Source: Bordetella parapertussis (GTDB lineage Bacteria > Pseudomonadota > Gammaproteobacteria > Burkholderiales > SG8-41). From it: a stretch of DNA of 64,000 bases. A model generated the notes under the pieces. The model was not told the DNA's origin. It worked only from the letters and a program-made list of their open reading frames with translations, and made no database searches. Location of the stretch: NCBI GenBank assembly GCA_945861275.1, contig CAMATZ010000001.1, positions 156,219-220,218 on the forward strand, read 5' to 3'. Shown in pieces: positions 16,708-24,780 of this stretch (the stretch's first letter is position 1; each line of letters starts with the position of its first letter). The position numbers were made by a program, and so were the translations under genes.

Positions 16708-17877
16708 ATGCTCAAAGGTCTTTCAGATCACGATGTACACGCCGACATCCGCGAAGGCGTGCGTGCGCTGTGCGCGCAATTTGATGGCGCATATTTCCAG
16801 AAAGTCGACGAAACGCGCGGCTATCCCGACGAATTTGTTAATGCCCTGACCAAAGCGGGCTGGCTTTCCGCGCTGATACCCGAGCAATACGGTGGATCGG
16901 GGCTGTCGCTTACCGCGGCATCGGTCATCATGGAAGAGATCAACCGTTGCGGCGGCAGTTCGGGTGTGTGTCATGGGCAGATGTACAACATGGGCACGCT
17001 GCTGCGGCATGGTTCGGATGTGCAGAAGCAAAAATATCTGCCGAAGATTGCAACCGGCGAATTGCGCCTGCAGTCGATGGGCGTAACCGAGCCGACCACT
17101 GGCACCGATACCACCAAATTGAAAACGGTGGCGGTGAAAAAAGGCGATCGTTATGTGGTGAACGGCCAGAAAGTGTTTATTTCGCGCATTCATCATTCCG
17201 ATTTGATGATCCTGCTGGCGCGCACCACGCCGGCGAGTGAGGTCAAGCGCAAATCCGACGGCATGTCGATATTCATGGTTGACCTGCGCGATGCCATCGG
17301 CAAAGGTCTCACCGTAACGCCGATTCGCAACATGGTGAATCAGGATACCAACCAGTTGTTTTTCGACAACCTGGAAATACCTGCCGAGAATCTGCTCGGC
17401 GAAGAAGATAAAGGTTTCAGATACATACTCGACGGCTTGAACGCCGAGCGCATATTGATAGCGGCCGAGTGTATCGGCGACGGCTACTGGTTTATCGACC
17501 GCGCAACCAAATACGCCAATGAGCGCGTGGTGTTCGACCGGCCGATAGGCCAGAATCAGGGCATCCAGTTTCCGATTGCACGCGCGCACGTCAGCGTCGA
17601 GGCCGCTAACCTCATGCGCTACAAGGCTGCCGCGCTGTTTGATGAAAAGAAGCCCTGCGGTGCCGAGGCCAACATGGCCCTGCTGCTGGGCGCGGATGCG
17701 TCATGGGCGGCGGCGAACGCATGCATACAAACGCACGGCGGCTACGGCTTCGCCGCGGAGTACGACGTCGAGCGCAAGTTTCGCGAGACGCGGCTGTTTC
17801 AGGTGGCGCCCATATCCACCAATCTTATACTTTCGTATGTGGGTGAGCATGTGCTGGGTATGCCGCGGTCGTTTTAA
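16708..17877 (+). CDS. Acyl-CoA dehydrogenase family protein
   Basis: A 389-residue flavoprotein of usual length. It shows the FAD/substrate segment LQSMGVTEPTTGTD (about 121-134), the middle beta domain, and the C-terminal helical domain with NACIQTHGGYGFA (about 337-349). The C-terminal segment that usually holds the catalytic Glu (IYEGT-like) reads LFQVAPIS, without Glu. However, Glu247 in LNAERI is at the place used by isovaleryl-CoA and long-chain dehydrogenases, so it may be the base. Start ATG 16708 fits the family N-terminus; the frame is open further upstream but without homology. No CoA genes are adjacent, and substrate is not predictable. Confidence 0.9.
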   Translation: MLKGLSDHDVHADIREGVRALCAQFDGAYFQKVDETRGYPDEFVNALTKAGWLSALIPEQYGGSGLSLTAASVIMEEINRCGGSSGVCHGQMYNMGTLLRHGSDVQKQKYLPKIATGELRLQSMGVTEPTTGTDTTKLKTVAVKKGDRYVVNGQKVFISRIHHSDLMILLARTTPASEVKRKSDGMSIFMVDLRDAIGKGLTVTPIRNMVNQDTNQLFFDNLEIPAENLLGEEDKGFRYILDGLNAERILIAAECIGDGYWFIDRATKYANERVVFDRPIGQNQGIQFPIARAHVSVEAANLMRYKAAALFDEKKPCGAEANMALLLGADASWAAANACIQTHGGYGFAAEYDVERKFRETRLFQVAPISTNLILSYVGEHVLGMPRSF

Positions 17878-18194
17878 AAAATTCAATAAAAAAAAATAGT
17901 TACGAATAATTCTCAGGTAATCTTCTCGTCCCGTGCTCGCGGGTAGAGCGAAGCGAGGAGCCTGGCTAGGGTTCGGGTCGCCATATGGCTAACTGTGGCA
18001 GGTGCGCGGGGCGGGTGCTTCGTTAATTTACGATAAGCCCTGAACGTAAAATAGCGCTGCGGCTTATTTTAGGATTGAGCACAGTAGGGTCGCCGCTGTC
18101 GTTATAAGTTGATGATTCGCAGGCCATACTGGGGAATCCCGCTACAATCGACACATCCTTCATTTAACCGGGCGATCAGTCAGAACCGCCGTTA
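17878..18194. other. Gene-free stretch
   Basis: No gene is recognised in these 317 bases. The beginning is an AT-rich A-tract run after the dehydrogenase stop. A weak inverted repeat, ATAAGCC (18033-18039) with GGCTTAT (18061-18067), is the only structure noted. Confidence 0.5.
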
Positions 18195-18781
18195 ATGAAC
18201 AGCGACGACAAGAAAAAGCTCAGCGAAAGCGACATCTGCGATTTGTTTGTCACGCCCGCGATCAGAAGCGCCGGGTGGGATCCCATGAGGCAGATTCGCC
18301 GCGAAGTCACGCTTGCGCCCGGCCCGGTCATCGTGCGTGGCAACTTGTCCTCGCGCAACAAGAAAAAGAAGAAATTTGCCGACTATGTGCTGTCCTGGGA
18401 ACCGGGTGTTCCGATTGCCGTGGTCGAAGCCAAGGACAACTGCCACAGTGTAAGTCACGGCATACAGCAGGCGTTGGGCTACGCCGAAATTCTACAGGTG
18501 CCGAGCGCTTTCAGTTCCAATGGCGATGCCTTTGCGTCGCACAACAAGGCGCCGTCGGCGGGCGAGGACATCGAGACCCAGTTTCCCCTCGAAGCGTTTC
18601 CGGCGTCCGCTGATTTATGGAAGCGTTACAAGTAATCCCGCGGCATCGAAGATAGTGCCGAAGCGTTGGTCGTTCAGCCCTACCATGAAGACCTTTCCGG
18701 CAAGGAAGCCCGCTATTACCAGGTCGAGGCGATTAACCGCACGATCGAAGCGGTCGCCAGCGGCAATCTGGCCGTGCTGCG
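18195..18781 (+). pseudogene. HsdR N-terminal remnant with in-frame ochre stop
   Basis: The frame starts KKKLSESDICDLFVTPAI, a typical HsdR N-terminus, followed by the nuclease-domain core with IAVVEAKDN (E-x-K). TAA at 18633-18635 interrupts after LWKRYK. The same frame then continues with unmistakable HsdR sequence (VVQPYHEDLSGKEARYYQ, INRTIEAVASG), so a single sense-to-stop change, probably CAA to TAA, broke the gene. The helicase part is gone: after about 18781 the DNA belongs to an HsdS-like frame. It is non-functional as a restriction subunit. Confidence 0.75.
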
Positions 18782-19237
18782 GTATGGCCTTACGAGCGCG
18801 AGGTTTGTTTCCAGAATCATGTGCATCGCGCTCGATTTTTCGGGGGCATCGATCCTTACTTTTTGTATCGATTTTTTGAAAAATTAAATGCCACGGGTGA
18901 GATCGATCAGCACCGTAAGGGCGTTGGTATCTCGAACATGTCTAGCAAGGCACTTGCGTCAATCGTTGTGCCTCTTCCCCGTCTCGCCGAACAACACCGC
19001 ATCGTCGCTAAAGTCGACGAACTCATGGCGCTGTGCGACCAACTGGAGCAGCAGCAAGGCCGCGGCATCGAAGCCCACCAGACGCTGGTCGAAACCCTGC
19101 TGGGCACGCTGACGCGCGTCGAATCCGCTCAGGAATTCGCTGCGGCCTGGAACCGCATCGCCGAGCACTTCGATACCCTGTTCACCACCGAACACAGCAT
19201 CGACCAGCTCAAACAAACCATCAGGACAATGGTTTGA
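18782..19237 (+). pseudogene. HsdS C-terminal remnant fused to the HsdR remnant
   Basis: A different frame from the HsdR remnant. It reads CFQNHVHRARF near the junction, then GVGISNMSSKALASIVVPL, AEQHRIVAKVDELM and a coiled helix LCDQLEQQQGRGIEAHQTL, the standard second half of a type I specificity subunit, ending at TGA 19235-19237. The N-terminal recognition domain is missing. The direct join to hsdR codons implies deletion of the rest of hsdR, all of hsdM and half of hsdS. Confidence 0.7.
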
Positions 19238-19470
19238 TTTATGAGGCACCCCAGCGCGATCCGCGAGGCCAGGGGATTGCAAACGTCCTGGTGAGTGAGT
19301 ATTTCGGGCTACCCTCAAGCTTGGATGAGAATACGCAAGAATTGCTCGATGAGCGATTAAAGCTGGCGTATAAAAAAGAGCCGCTTACGCAAAGCGAATC
19401 AGCGAGGCTGAATGTTATATCCGTTGCTTTCGTGACCGGCATTGGATTGAGGAGTTGTTGTTCGCTTTGT
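19238..19470 (+). pseudogene. C-terminal fragment, probably of a large AAA ATPase
   Basis: An open stretch reads APQRDPRGQGIANVLVSEYF, then GLPSSLDENTQELLDERLKL and KKEPLTQSESARL. The pattern resembles the tail of AAA/OLD-like ATPases found beside type I restriction loci. A neighbouring frame continues with CFRDRHWIEELLFAL and stops at about 19470, as expected if a frameshift occurred near 19405. No start codon context is seen. Function lost; identity tentative. Confidence 0.35.
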
Positions 19471-19497
19471 AACCCCTCTGGACATATTGCGCTGAAG

Positions 19498-19584
19498 TGT
19501 CGAAGCGTTCGACATGTCCCAATAACGTGTCGAAAAATATGTATAATTTCGACATATTTTTACGACGTGTCGAGGGAATCGACA
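19498..19584. promoter_or_regulatory. Operator array of TGTCGA palindromes upstream of Fic gene 2
   Basis: Three inverted repeats with the same half-site: TGTCGAA-3 nt-TTCGACA (19498-19514), TGTCGAAA-11 nt-TTTCGACA (19528-19554) and TGTCGA-5 nt-TCGACA (19568-19584). Starts are about 30 and 40 bp apart. The region is AT-rich between repeats, as expected for a promoter under multi-site control. Fic gene 2 starts 82 bp downstream. Confidence 0.6.
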
Positions 19585-19665
19585 TATGGCTGAGGGTGTC
19601 CCCATGGGAGTAAACGGGTAAGGCAATGAAGAAAATATTATAAGCATTTGTTTTTAAACAATTTT

Positions 19666-20847
19666 ATGGAATTTATCCCTGATCGCCCCTACGATGCTCT
19701 CCCGGCGCTTCCGCCGAGTGCCGACATCGAAACCAAGGCCATCCTAAAGGCCTGCATCGGCGCGCGCGCGGCGGTGGAGGGTTTGAAGCGTGCGGGGGCG
19801 TTGATTCCCAACCCCGGCGTTCTGATCAACACCATTCCTTTGCTGGAGGCGCAAGCCAGCTCCGAAATCGAAAACATCGTCACGACTTCGGATCGCTTAT
19901 TCAAGTACGCGCAACTCGACGGCGAGCACGCCGATCCCGCCACCAAGGAAGCCCTGCGCTATCGTACCGCGTTGCGCGAAGGCGTCGATTCGTTGAAGAC
20001 CCGGCCCCTCAGCACATCGACCGCCGTGCTGGTCTGCTCGGCGATTCAAGGCAAGGTGATGGATATCCGGCGCGTGCCGGGTACCACGCTATCCAATCCG
20101 GCCACACGCGAAGTAATCTATACGCCACCAGCAGGCGAGGCGCTGTTGCGTGAAAAACTCGCTAACTGGGAACGTTTCATTCACGACCAGACGGACATCG
20201 ACCCGCTGATCCGCATGGCGGTGGCGCATTACCAGTTCGAGGCCATTCATCCCTTCCTTGATGGCAACGGACGCACGGGCCGCATCCTCAACCAACTGAT
20301 GCTGGTCGAGCAGGGCTTGCTTGATTTACCGGTGCTGTATTTGTCCCGCTACATCATCCGCAACAGAGCAGATTATTACCGGCTCTTGCTGGGTGTGACA
20401 AGCGATGAGGCATGGGACGCCTGGGTGCTTTACATGCTGGAGGGCGTGCGCAGCACCGCGAGTTGGACGACCGGCAAAATCAACGCTATTCACGAACTCA
20501 TGACACATACCACCGACTATGTGCGTACGCAGGCGCCCAAGACCTACAGCCGCGAACTGGTCGAACTGGTTTTCGTGCAGCCCTATTGCCGCATTCAGAA
20601 TATCGTCGATGCCGGGCTGGGACATCGACAGACCGCTTCGGTATATTTGAAAACGCTGGTGGATATCGGGGTACTGAAAGAAGAGAAAGTGGGCCGGGAA
20701 AAGTTGTTTATTCATCCGAAATACATGCAGTTGCTCACCAGCGATGCGCACCAGTTCAGTTTCTATGGCGGTGCCCGTACCACGCGGGCCAAAAAGAAAC
20801 CTGCGACAATCAAGACCCGCACACCCGCAACGAAGTCACGTAAATAA
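19666..20847 (+). CDS. Fic-domain adenylyltransferase, class II (SoFic-like)
   Basis: A 393-residue protein. The N-terminus, [17 protein letters not shown], matches the usual start of this family, which decides for ATG 19666 over an upstream TTG at 19648. It has an inhibitory helix motif S65-SEI-E69-N70 and a complete Fic motif [12 protein letters not shown] with the catalytic His195. The C-terminal about 80 residues contain a winged-helix-like region ([24 protein letters not shown]) and end in a Lys/Arg-rich tail. Predicted to transfer AMP from ATP to protein hydroxyls, held off by its own inhibitory helix. The palindrome array upstream suggests autoregulation. Confidence 0.92.
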   Translation: MEFIPDRPYDALPALPPSADIETKAILKACIGARAAVEGLKRAGALIPNPGVLINTIPLLEAQASSEIENIVTTSDRLFKYAQLDGEHADPATKEALRYRTALREGVDSLKTRPLSTSTAVLVCSAIQGKVMDIRRVPGTTLSNPATREVIYTPPAGEALLREKLANWERFIHDQTDIDPLIRMAVAHYQFEAIHPFLDGNGRTGRILNQLMLVEQGLLDLPVLYLSRYIIRNRADYYRLLLGVTSDEAWDAWVLYMLEGVRSTASWTTGKINAIHELMTHTTDYVRTQAPKTYSRELVELVFVQPYCRIQNIVDAGLGHRQTASVYLKTLVDIGVLKEEKVGREKLFIHPKYMQLLTSDAHQFSFYGGARTTRAKKKPATIKTRTPATKSRK

Positions 20848-20868
20848 GTTCTACTTGGTAGGAGAATT

Positions 20869-22047
20869 ATGCTTCCCTTATCCGGCATCACCGTAGTTTC
20901 TCTGGAGCAGGCCGTCGCCGCGCCACTCTGCGCACGCCAACTCGCGGAGCAGGGCGCGCGCGTGATCAAGATCGAGCGCCCCACAGTGGGCGACTTTGCG
21001 CGTGGCTACGATCAGGCGGTGCTGGGTCAATCCGGCTATTTCGTCTGGCTCAACCGCGGCAAGGAAAGCCTCACGCTGGATATCAAAAAAACGGAATCAA
21101 AACAAATACTTACGAAACTTATTGCAGGGGCGGACGTGTTCCTCCAAAACCTCGCACCGGGCGCCGCCAAGCGTCTGGGCCTGGGCGCGGATGAATTGCT
21201 GGCGAAGCATCCGCGCCTAATCGTCTGCGACATTTCAGGCTATGGCGACAGCGGCCCGTACGCGAAAAAGAAAGCCTACGACCTGCTGATTCAAAGCGAG
21301 GCAGGCATTTTGAGCGTGACCGGCACTGCGGAATTCCCCAGCAAGGTGGGCGTATCGCTGACCGACATCGGCACCGGCATGTACGCGTACTCGGCAATAC
21401 TCGGCGCGCTGTATCAGCGCGAGCGCACCGGCCGTGGCCAGCGTGTCGAGATCACCATGTTTGAAGCAATGGTGGAGTGGATGAATCATCCCATCATGTA
21501 CAACCATTTCGGCGGCACGCCCATGCGCCGCAGCGGTACCGATCACGCCATCGTTGTGCCGTACGGCCGCTTCACCGCCGGCGACGGCAAAGACGTCATG
21601 CTCGGCATACAAAACGAGCGTGAATGGGCATCGTTCTGCAAAACCGTGCTGGGCCAGCCGGAACTCGCCACCGACCCGCGCTACGACAACAACACCAAGC
21701 GCAATGCCGCACGCACGGAAGTGATCGCGTTGATTACCGGCATTTTTGCAAACATGACGGCGGAGCAGGTGGTTGCCAAGCTCGACGAAGCGGGCATCGC
21801 CAACGCGCGCATGAACACGCCGGATGAAGTGTGGGATCACCCGCAGTTGAAAGCGCGCAAGCGCTGGCGCGACGTGGATACACCCAACGGTCGCGTCGCA
21901 GCGCTTCTGCCGCCGATGACATCATCCGAATACGAAGCGCGCATGGATAAAGTGCCGGCGGTGGGCGAGCATACGGATCAGGTGTTGCGGGATATCGGTT
22001 ATAACGACGCGCAGATTGCGGCGCTGCGGGCAAGTGGCGTAGTATAA
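20869..22047 (+). CDS. CoA transferase family III (CaiB/BaiF)
   Basis: A 392-residue protein of normal family length. It starts LSGITVVSLEQAVAAPLCARQLAEQG and shows IKIERP, LDIKK, the GYGDSGPYAKKKAYD block with the conserved Asp that forms the mixed anhydride, and the late GxxNAxMNTPDEVWDHPQ segment. It moves CoA between a carboxylic-acid CoA ester and another acid. GGTAGGAGAATT precedes the ATG. It lies 21 bp after Fic gene 2 but functionally belongs with the following MmgE/PrpD gene. Acceptor acid unknown. Confidence 0.93.
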   Translation: MLPLSGITVVSLEQAVAAPLCARQLAEQGARVIKIERPTVGDFARGYDQAVLGQSGYFVWLNRGKESLTLDIKKTESKQILTKLIAGADVFLQNLAPGAAKRLGLGADELLAKHPRLIVCDISGYGDSGPYAKKKAYDLLIQSEAGILSVTGTAEFPSKVGVSLTDIGTGMYAYSAILGALYQRERTGRGQRVEITMFEAMVEWMNHPIMYNHFGGTPMRRSGTDHAIVVPYGRFTAGDGKDVMLGIQNEREWASFCKTVLGQPELATDPRYDNNTKRNAARTEVIALITGIFANMTAEQVVAKLDEAGIANARMNTPDEVWDHPQLKARKRWRDVDTPNGRVAALLPPMTSSEYEARMDKVPAVGEHTDQVLRDIGYNDAQIAALRASGVV

Positions 22048-22086
22048 AAAACGAGTCATCCGAGTTTAGTGTGGGTGATAACCCCT

Positions 22087-22174
22087 CACTGTCGTTCCCG
22101 CGTCGGCGGGAACCCATAACACCGTGCCATAGGGCACACCGCATGGATTCCCGCCTTCGCGGGAATGACAGAGT
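22087..22174. repeat. Inverted-repeat element, GTCGTTCCCGCG family
   Basis: The left half CACTGTCGTTCCCGCG and right half ending CGCGGGAATGACAGAG form a long imperfect palindrome, with nested arms (CCCGCGTCGGCGGG; CCCGCCTTCGCGGG). The segment CATAACACCGT is shared with the copy inside the binding-protein gene at 61480. Confidence 0.8.
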
Positions 22175-22263
22175 AGCTCTTGCATGCTTCTTTGAATAGA
22201 TTAGGAAGTTCGTCAATACCCACCGAATAGTCTGGTGAACCTAAAAACCAATGGAGAATCACC

Positions 22264-23625
22264 ATGGATAAAACAACGCAAACGCTGGCGAACTACATCA
22301 CGGGTTTGACTTACGAACAATTGCCTGCAAGAACGGTGCATGAGACCAAGAAGCATCTGGTCGATACCATTGCCTGCGGCATCGGCGGCTATACCAGTGC
22401 GCCGGCGGAGATCGCGCGCGGGCTGGCCGCGAACATCAGCGGCCAGCCGCCGGCGCGGATATTCAGCACTGGCAAGCAGACGTCAATGGAAATGGCGGCG
22501 TTTGCCAATGCGGTGATGGTGCGTTATCTCGATTTTAACGACACCTACATCTCCATAGGCTCGGGGCATCCGAGCGACATGATTCCGGCGGCACTCGCGG
22601 TGGCCGAGGGGCATCGTTGCAGCGGCAAGGATACCTTGCTCGCGGTGACGATAGCCTACGAGATGTACGCCGCGCTGGCGGATGTGGTTGGACTGCGCGA
22701 CCTGGGTTGGGATCAGGGCGTGTTCGCAGTGCTGGGCAGTGCTGCGGCTGCGGCGAAGCTGCTCAAGCTTTCTACCGCGCAAACCGGCGATGCGCTGGCA
22801 ATTGCGGTGACTGCGCATATCCCCACGCGCCAGACACGCAGCGGCGAGCTATCGATGTGGAAAGGGGTTGCCACCGCGGCCGCGGTGCGCGCAGGCGTGT
22901 CGGCGGCGCTGCTCGCGCAGGCCGGCATGACCGGGCCCACCGCTGCATTCGAAGGCAGGCACGGGGTGTGGGATCAGGTCACCGGCAAGTTTCAGTTGAA
23001 GGCGATGGGCGGCGCTGGCGTGCAGTTCGGCATTGAGCGCACCAATCTGAAATTTTTTCCGTCGGAATACCACTCGCAGGCGCCGCTGGCGATAGCGCTG
23101 GCGTTGCGCAAGAAGGTGGCAATTGCCGATATTGAAGAGATCAACGTGCAGACCTACTACACCGCGTGGAGCGAGATTGGCAGCGAACCCGAAAAATGGA
23201 ATCCACAAACCCGCGAAACCGCCGATCACAGTATGCCGTATTTGCTGGCGCTGGGTCTTATTGATGGGCGCATCACCGTGGACAGCTTCAGTGTCGAGCG
23301 CATGAACGATCCGGTGACGCGTCAGTTGATGAACCGTATCAAGATCGCGGAGAGCAAGGAATTCACCCGTCAGTTTTCGGCAAAGTTGATGACCGAGATT
23401 GAAGTGATCACGCGCAGCGGGCAGCGCATCGTCGAGGCCGCGCAGTATCCGAAAGGGCACGCCAAAAACCCGATGAGCGATGCCGATGTGGACGCGAAAC
23501 TCGCCATGACCTGTGAAGGTTTGATGAGCAATGCGCAGCGTGACGCGTTGCTCAAGGCGCTGTGGAGCATCGATCAGGCGGCGGATTTGACTGTGATGCT
23601 TGATTTGTTGGCGATCAAGAAATAA
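22264..23625 (+). CDS. MmgE/PrpD family protein (copy 1)
   Basis: A 453-residue protein of the 2-methylcitrate dehydratase / MmgE fold. Visible hallmarks are the N-terminal helix with LVDTIACGIGG, the YLDFNDTY loop and SGHPSDMIPAALA, the central WKGVATAAAVRAG helix, the RETADHSMPY signature and the late KGHAKNPMSDADVDAKL. Known members dehydrate or hydrate tricarboxylates or isomerise itaconate-type acids (IDS-epimerase, cis-aconitate decarboxylase); this copy's reaction is unknown. GGAGAATCACC before ATG. It follows a CoA transferase and precedes a maleate-isomerase-like gene; the closest paralogue in the window is at 53572. Confidence 0.92.
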   Translation: MDKTTQTLANYITGLTYEQLPARTVHETKKHLVDTIACGIGGYTSAPAEIARGLAANISGQPPARIFSTGKQTSMEMAAFANAVMVRYLDFNDTYISIGSGHPSDMIPAALAVAEGHRCSGKDTLLAVTIAYEMYAALADVVGLRDLGWDQGVFAVLGSAAAAAKLLKLSTAQTGDALAIAVTAHIPTRQTRSGELSMWKGVATAAAVRAGVSAALLAQAGMTGPTAAFEGRHGVWDQVTGKFQLKAMGGAGVQFGIERTNLKFFPSEYHSQAPLAIALALRKKVAIADIEEINVQTYYTAWSEIGSEPEKWNPQTRETADHSMPYLLALGLIDGRITVDSFSVERMNDPVTRQLMNRIKIAESKEFTRQFSAKLMTEIEVITRSGQRIVEAAQYPKGHAKNPMSDADVDAKLAMTCEGLMSNAQRDALLKALWSIDQAADLTVMLDLLAIKK

Positions 23626-23633
23626 GGGATTTC

Positions 23634-23716
23634 GTAGGTCGGAACGCGTAGCGGTTCCGACAGGCAGAGACGGCATGTACAGGCTTGTGTCGGAACCGCT
23701 ACGCGTTCCGACCTAC
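23634..23716. repeat. Perfect 29-bp inverted repeat (GTAGGTCGGAACGCG family)
   Basis: The arms 23634-23662 and 23688-23716 are exact reverse complements, each containing the smaller palindrome-like GGAACGCGTAGCGGTTCC. A 25-nt spacer lies between. It fills the gap between the MmgE/PrpD stop and the next gene. A degenerate single half (GTAGGCCGGAACGCGC) is seen near 4350. Confidence 0.85.
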
Positions 23717-23734
23717 TGATAAAGTCATCGAGCA

Positions 23735-24466
23735 ATGATAGCGACTACTATCCCCACCCGCACCCGCATCGGCGTAATCGTCCCCAGTGTCAACACCGTG
23801 GTTGAGCCGTGGTTCAGCGCGGTGTGCCCGCCGGGAGTCACCTTGCACGCTGCACGCATGTTTCTCGACAATAACTGCACAACGGAGGCGCTGGTGCGCA
23901 TGGATCGCGAAGAGGGCATGCGCGCGGTGAAGCAAATCATGAGTTGCCGGCCCGCGAGTGTGGCCTATTGCTGCACGGCGTCGAGCATCGTGCAGGGACT
24001 AGAGTACGACAGGCGTTTGAATCACGAACTGAATCACGCGGCGGGCGTGCCCGCGTTCACCGCCACCAGCGCTATCATTGAGGCTTTGCATGCGGTCGGC
24101 GCCCACCGCATCACCGTGTGTTCGCCGTACACCAAAGCAATTGATGTCGCCGAGCACGAATTTTTCACGGCGGCAGGATTCGAGATACTCGGTTCCGCGC
24201 ATCTCGGTATTGCCGACGCGTTCAAGCTCGCCGATCCCACGGCGGATGAAATTTTTGCGCTATGGGAAAAGTCGTGGAACGCGCACGCCGATGCGTCGCT
24301 GATCAGCTGTCTCAATCTTAATTCGCAACATGTCATCGAGCGCATCGAGCGGCGCTGCGGCAAGCCGGTGGTGACTTCCACGCAGGCAACGTTGTGGAAG
24401 CTGCTGCGTGCGGCGGGTGTGGAAGATCGTATTCACGGTTACGGTACCTTGTTGGAAAAGTACTAA
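23735..24466 (+). CDS. Maleate-isomerase-like protein (Asp/Glu racemase superfamily)
   Basis: A 243-residue protein with the maleate cis-trans isomerase architecture: RIGVIVPSVNTVVEPWF at the N-terminus, the first catalytic-cysteine site YCCTASS (C79/C80), and the second in ISCLNLNS (C192). Both cysteines are present, unlike the homologue at 2969. Maleate isomerase interconverts maleate and fumarate; close relatives act on substituted maleates or decarboxylate malonates. Placement after MmgE/PrpD fits an unsaturated dicarboxylate pathway (inference). The ATG start is inside the usual family window; no strong ribosome site is visible. Confidence 0.85.
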   Translation: MIATTIPTRTRIGVIVPSVNTVVEPWFSAVCPPGVTLHAARMFLDNNCTTEALVRMDREEGMRAVKQIMSCRPASVAYCCTASSIVQGLEYDRRLNHELNHAAGVPAFTATSAIIEALHAVGAHRITVCSPYTKAIDVAEHEFFTAAGFEILGSAHLGIADAFKLADPTADEIFALWEKSWNAHADASLISCLNLNSQHVIERIERRCGKPVVTSTQATLWKLLRAAGVEDRIHGYGTLLEKY

Positions 24467-24514
24467 ATATCCAATAAAAACATATATTTACAGTAACATC
24501 TCACTGAGACCTAG

Positions 24515-24763
24515 ATGAACGACACCTTCGAAACAACGCCGTCGCCCTATTGGATGCTGAACTTTATCGTCAAACACGGCGACTGGATCGCGATCGTTGC
24601 CGGCGCGTCGCCGCTGCTGGCGAGCATAGCCGTAGTTGTGTCGTGCAATGTGCCGCTGTGGACGATAGCCGTTGGCGCGGCGGGATCAGCGTTTGTGTTT
24701 TTGTTGATGCGTGCGTTCGTCGAGTTGGTGCGTGTGATCTGCGATATGTTGCTGCCCAAGTAG
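24515..24763 (+). CDS. Small two-helix membrane protein, unknown function
   Basis: An 82-residue hypothetical protein. Two hydrophobic segments, about 26-45 (IAIVAGASPLLASIAVVV) and 48-72 (PLWTIAVGAAGSAFVFLLM), suggest two membrane spans with both ends on the same side. No domain is recognised. It is 48 bp after the isomerase-like gene and converges with the FAD dehydrogenase. Its coding status rests on start, length and hydrophobic pattern only. Confidence 0.5.
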   Translation: MNDTFETTPSPYWMLNFIVKHGDWIAIVAGASPLLASIAVVVSCNVPLWTIAVGAAGSAFVFLLMRAFVELVRVICDMLLPK

Positions 24764-24780
24764 CCCGGCGATTTTGCGAT

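Noticed and set aside
17930..18010. Possible tRNA because of a GGGTTCGGGTC string
   Set aside because: No acceptor, D or anticodon stem can be paired around it.
18195..18635. Functional short restriction protein ending at 18635
   Set aside because: HsdR homology continues in the same frame past the stop, so this is a broken gene, not a short complete one.
19498..19584. CRISPR-like array
   Set aside because: Only three short palindromes with unequal 13-14-bp gaps; no repeat-spacer regularity and no cas genes.
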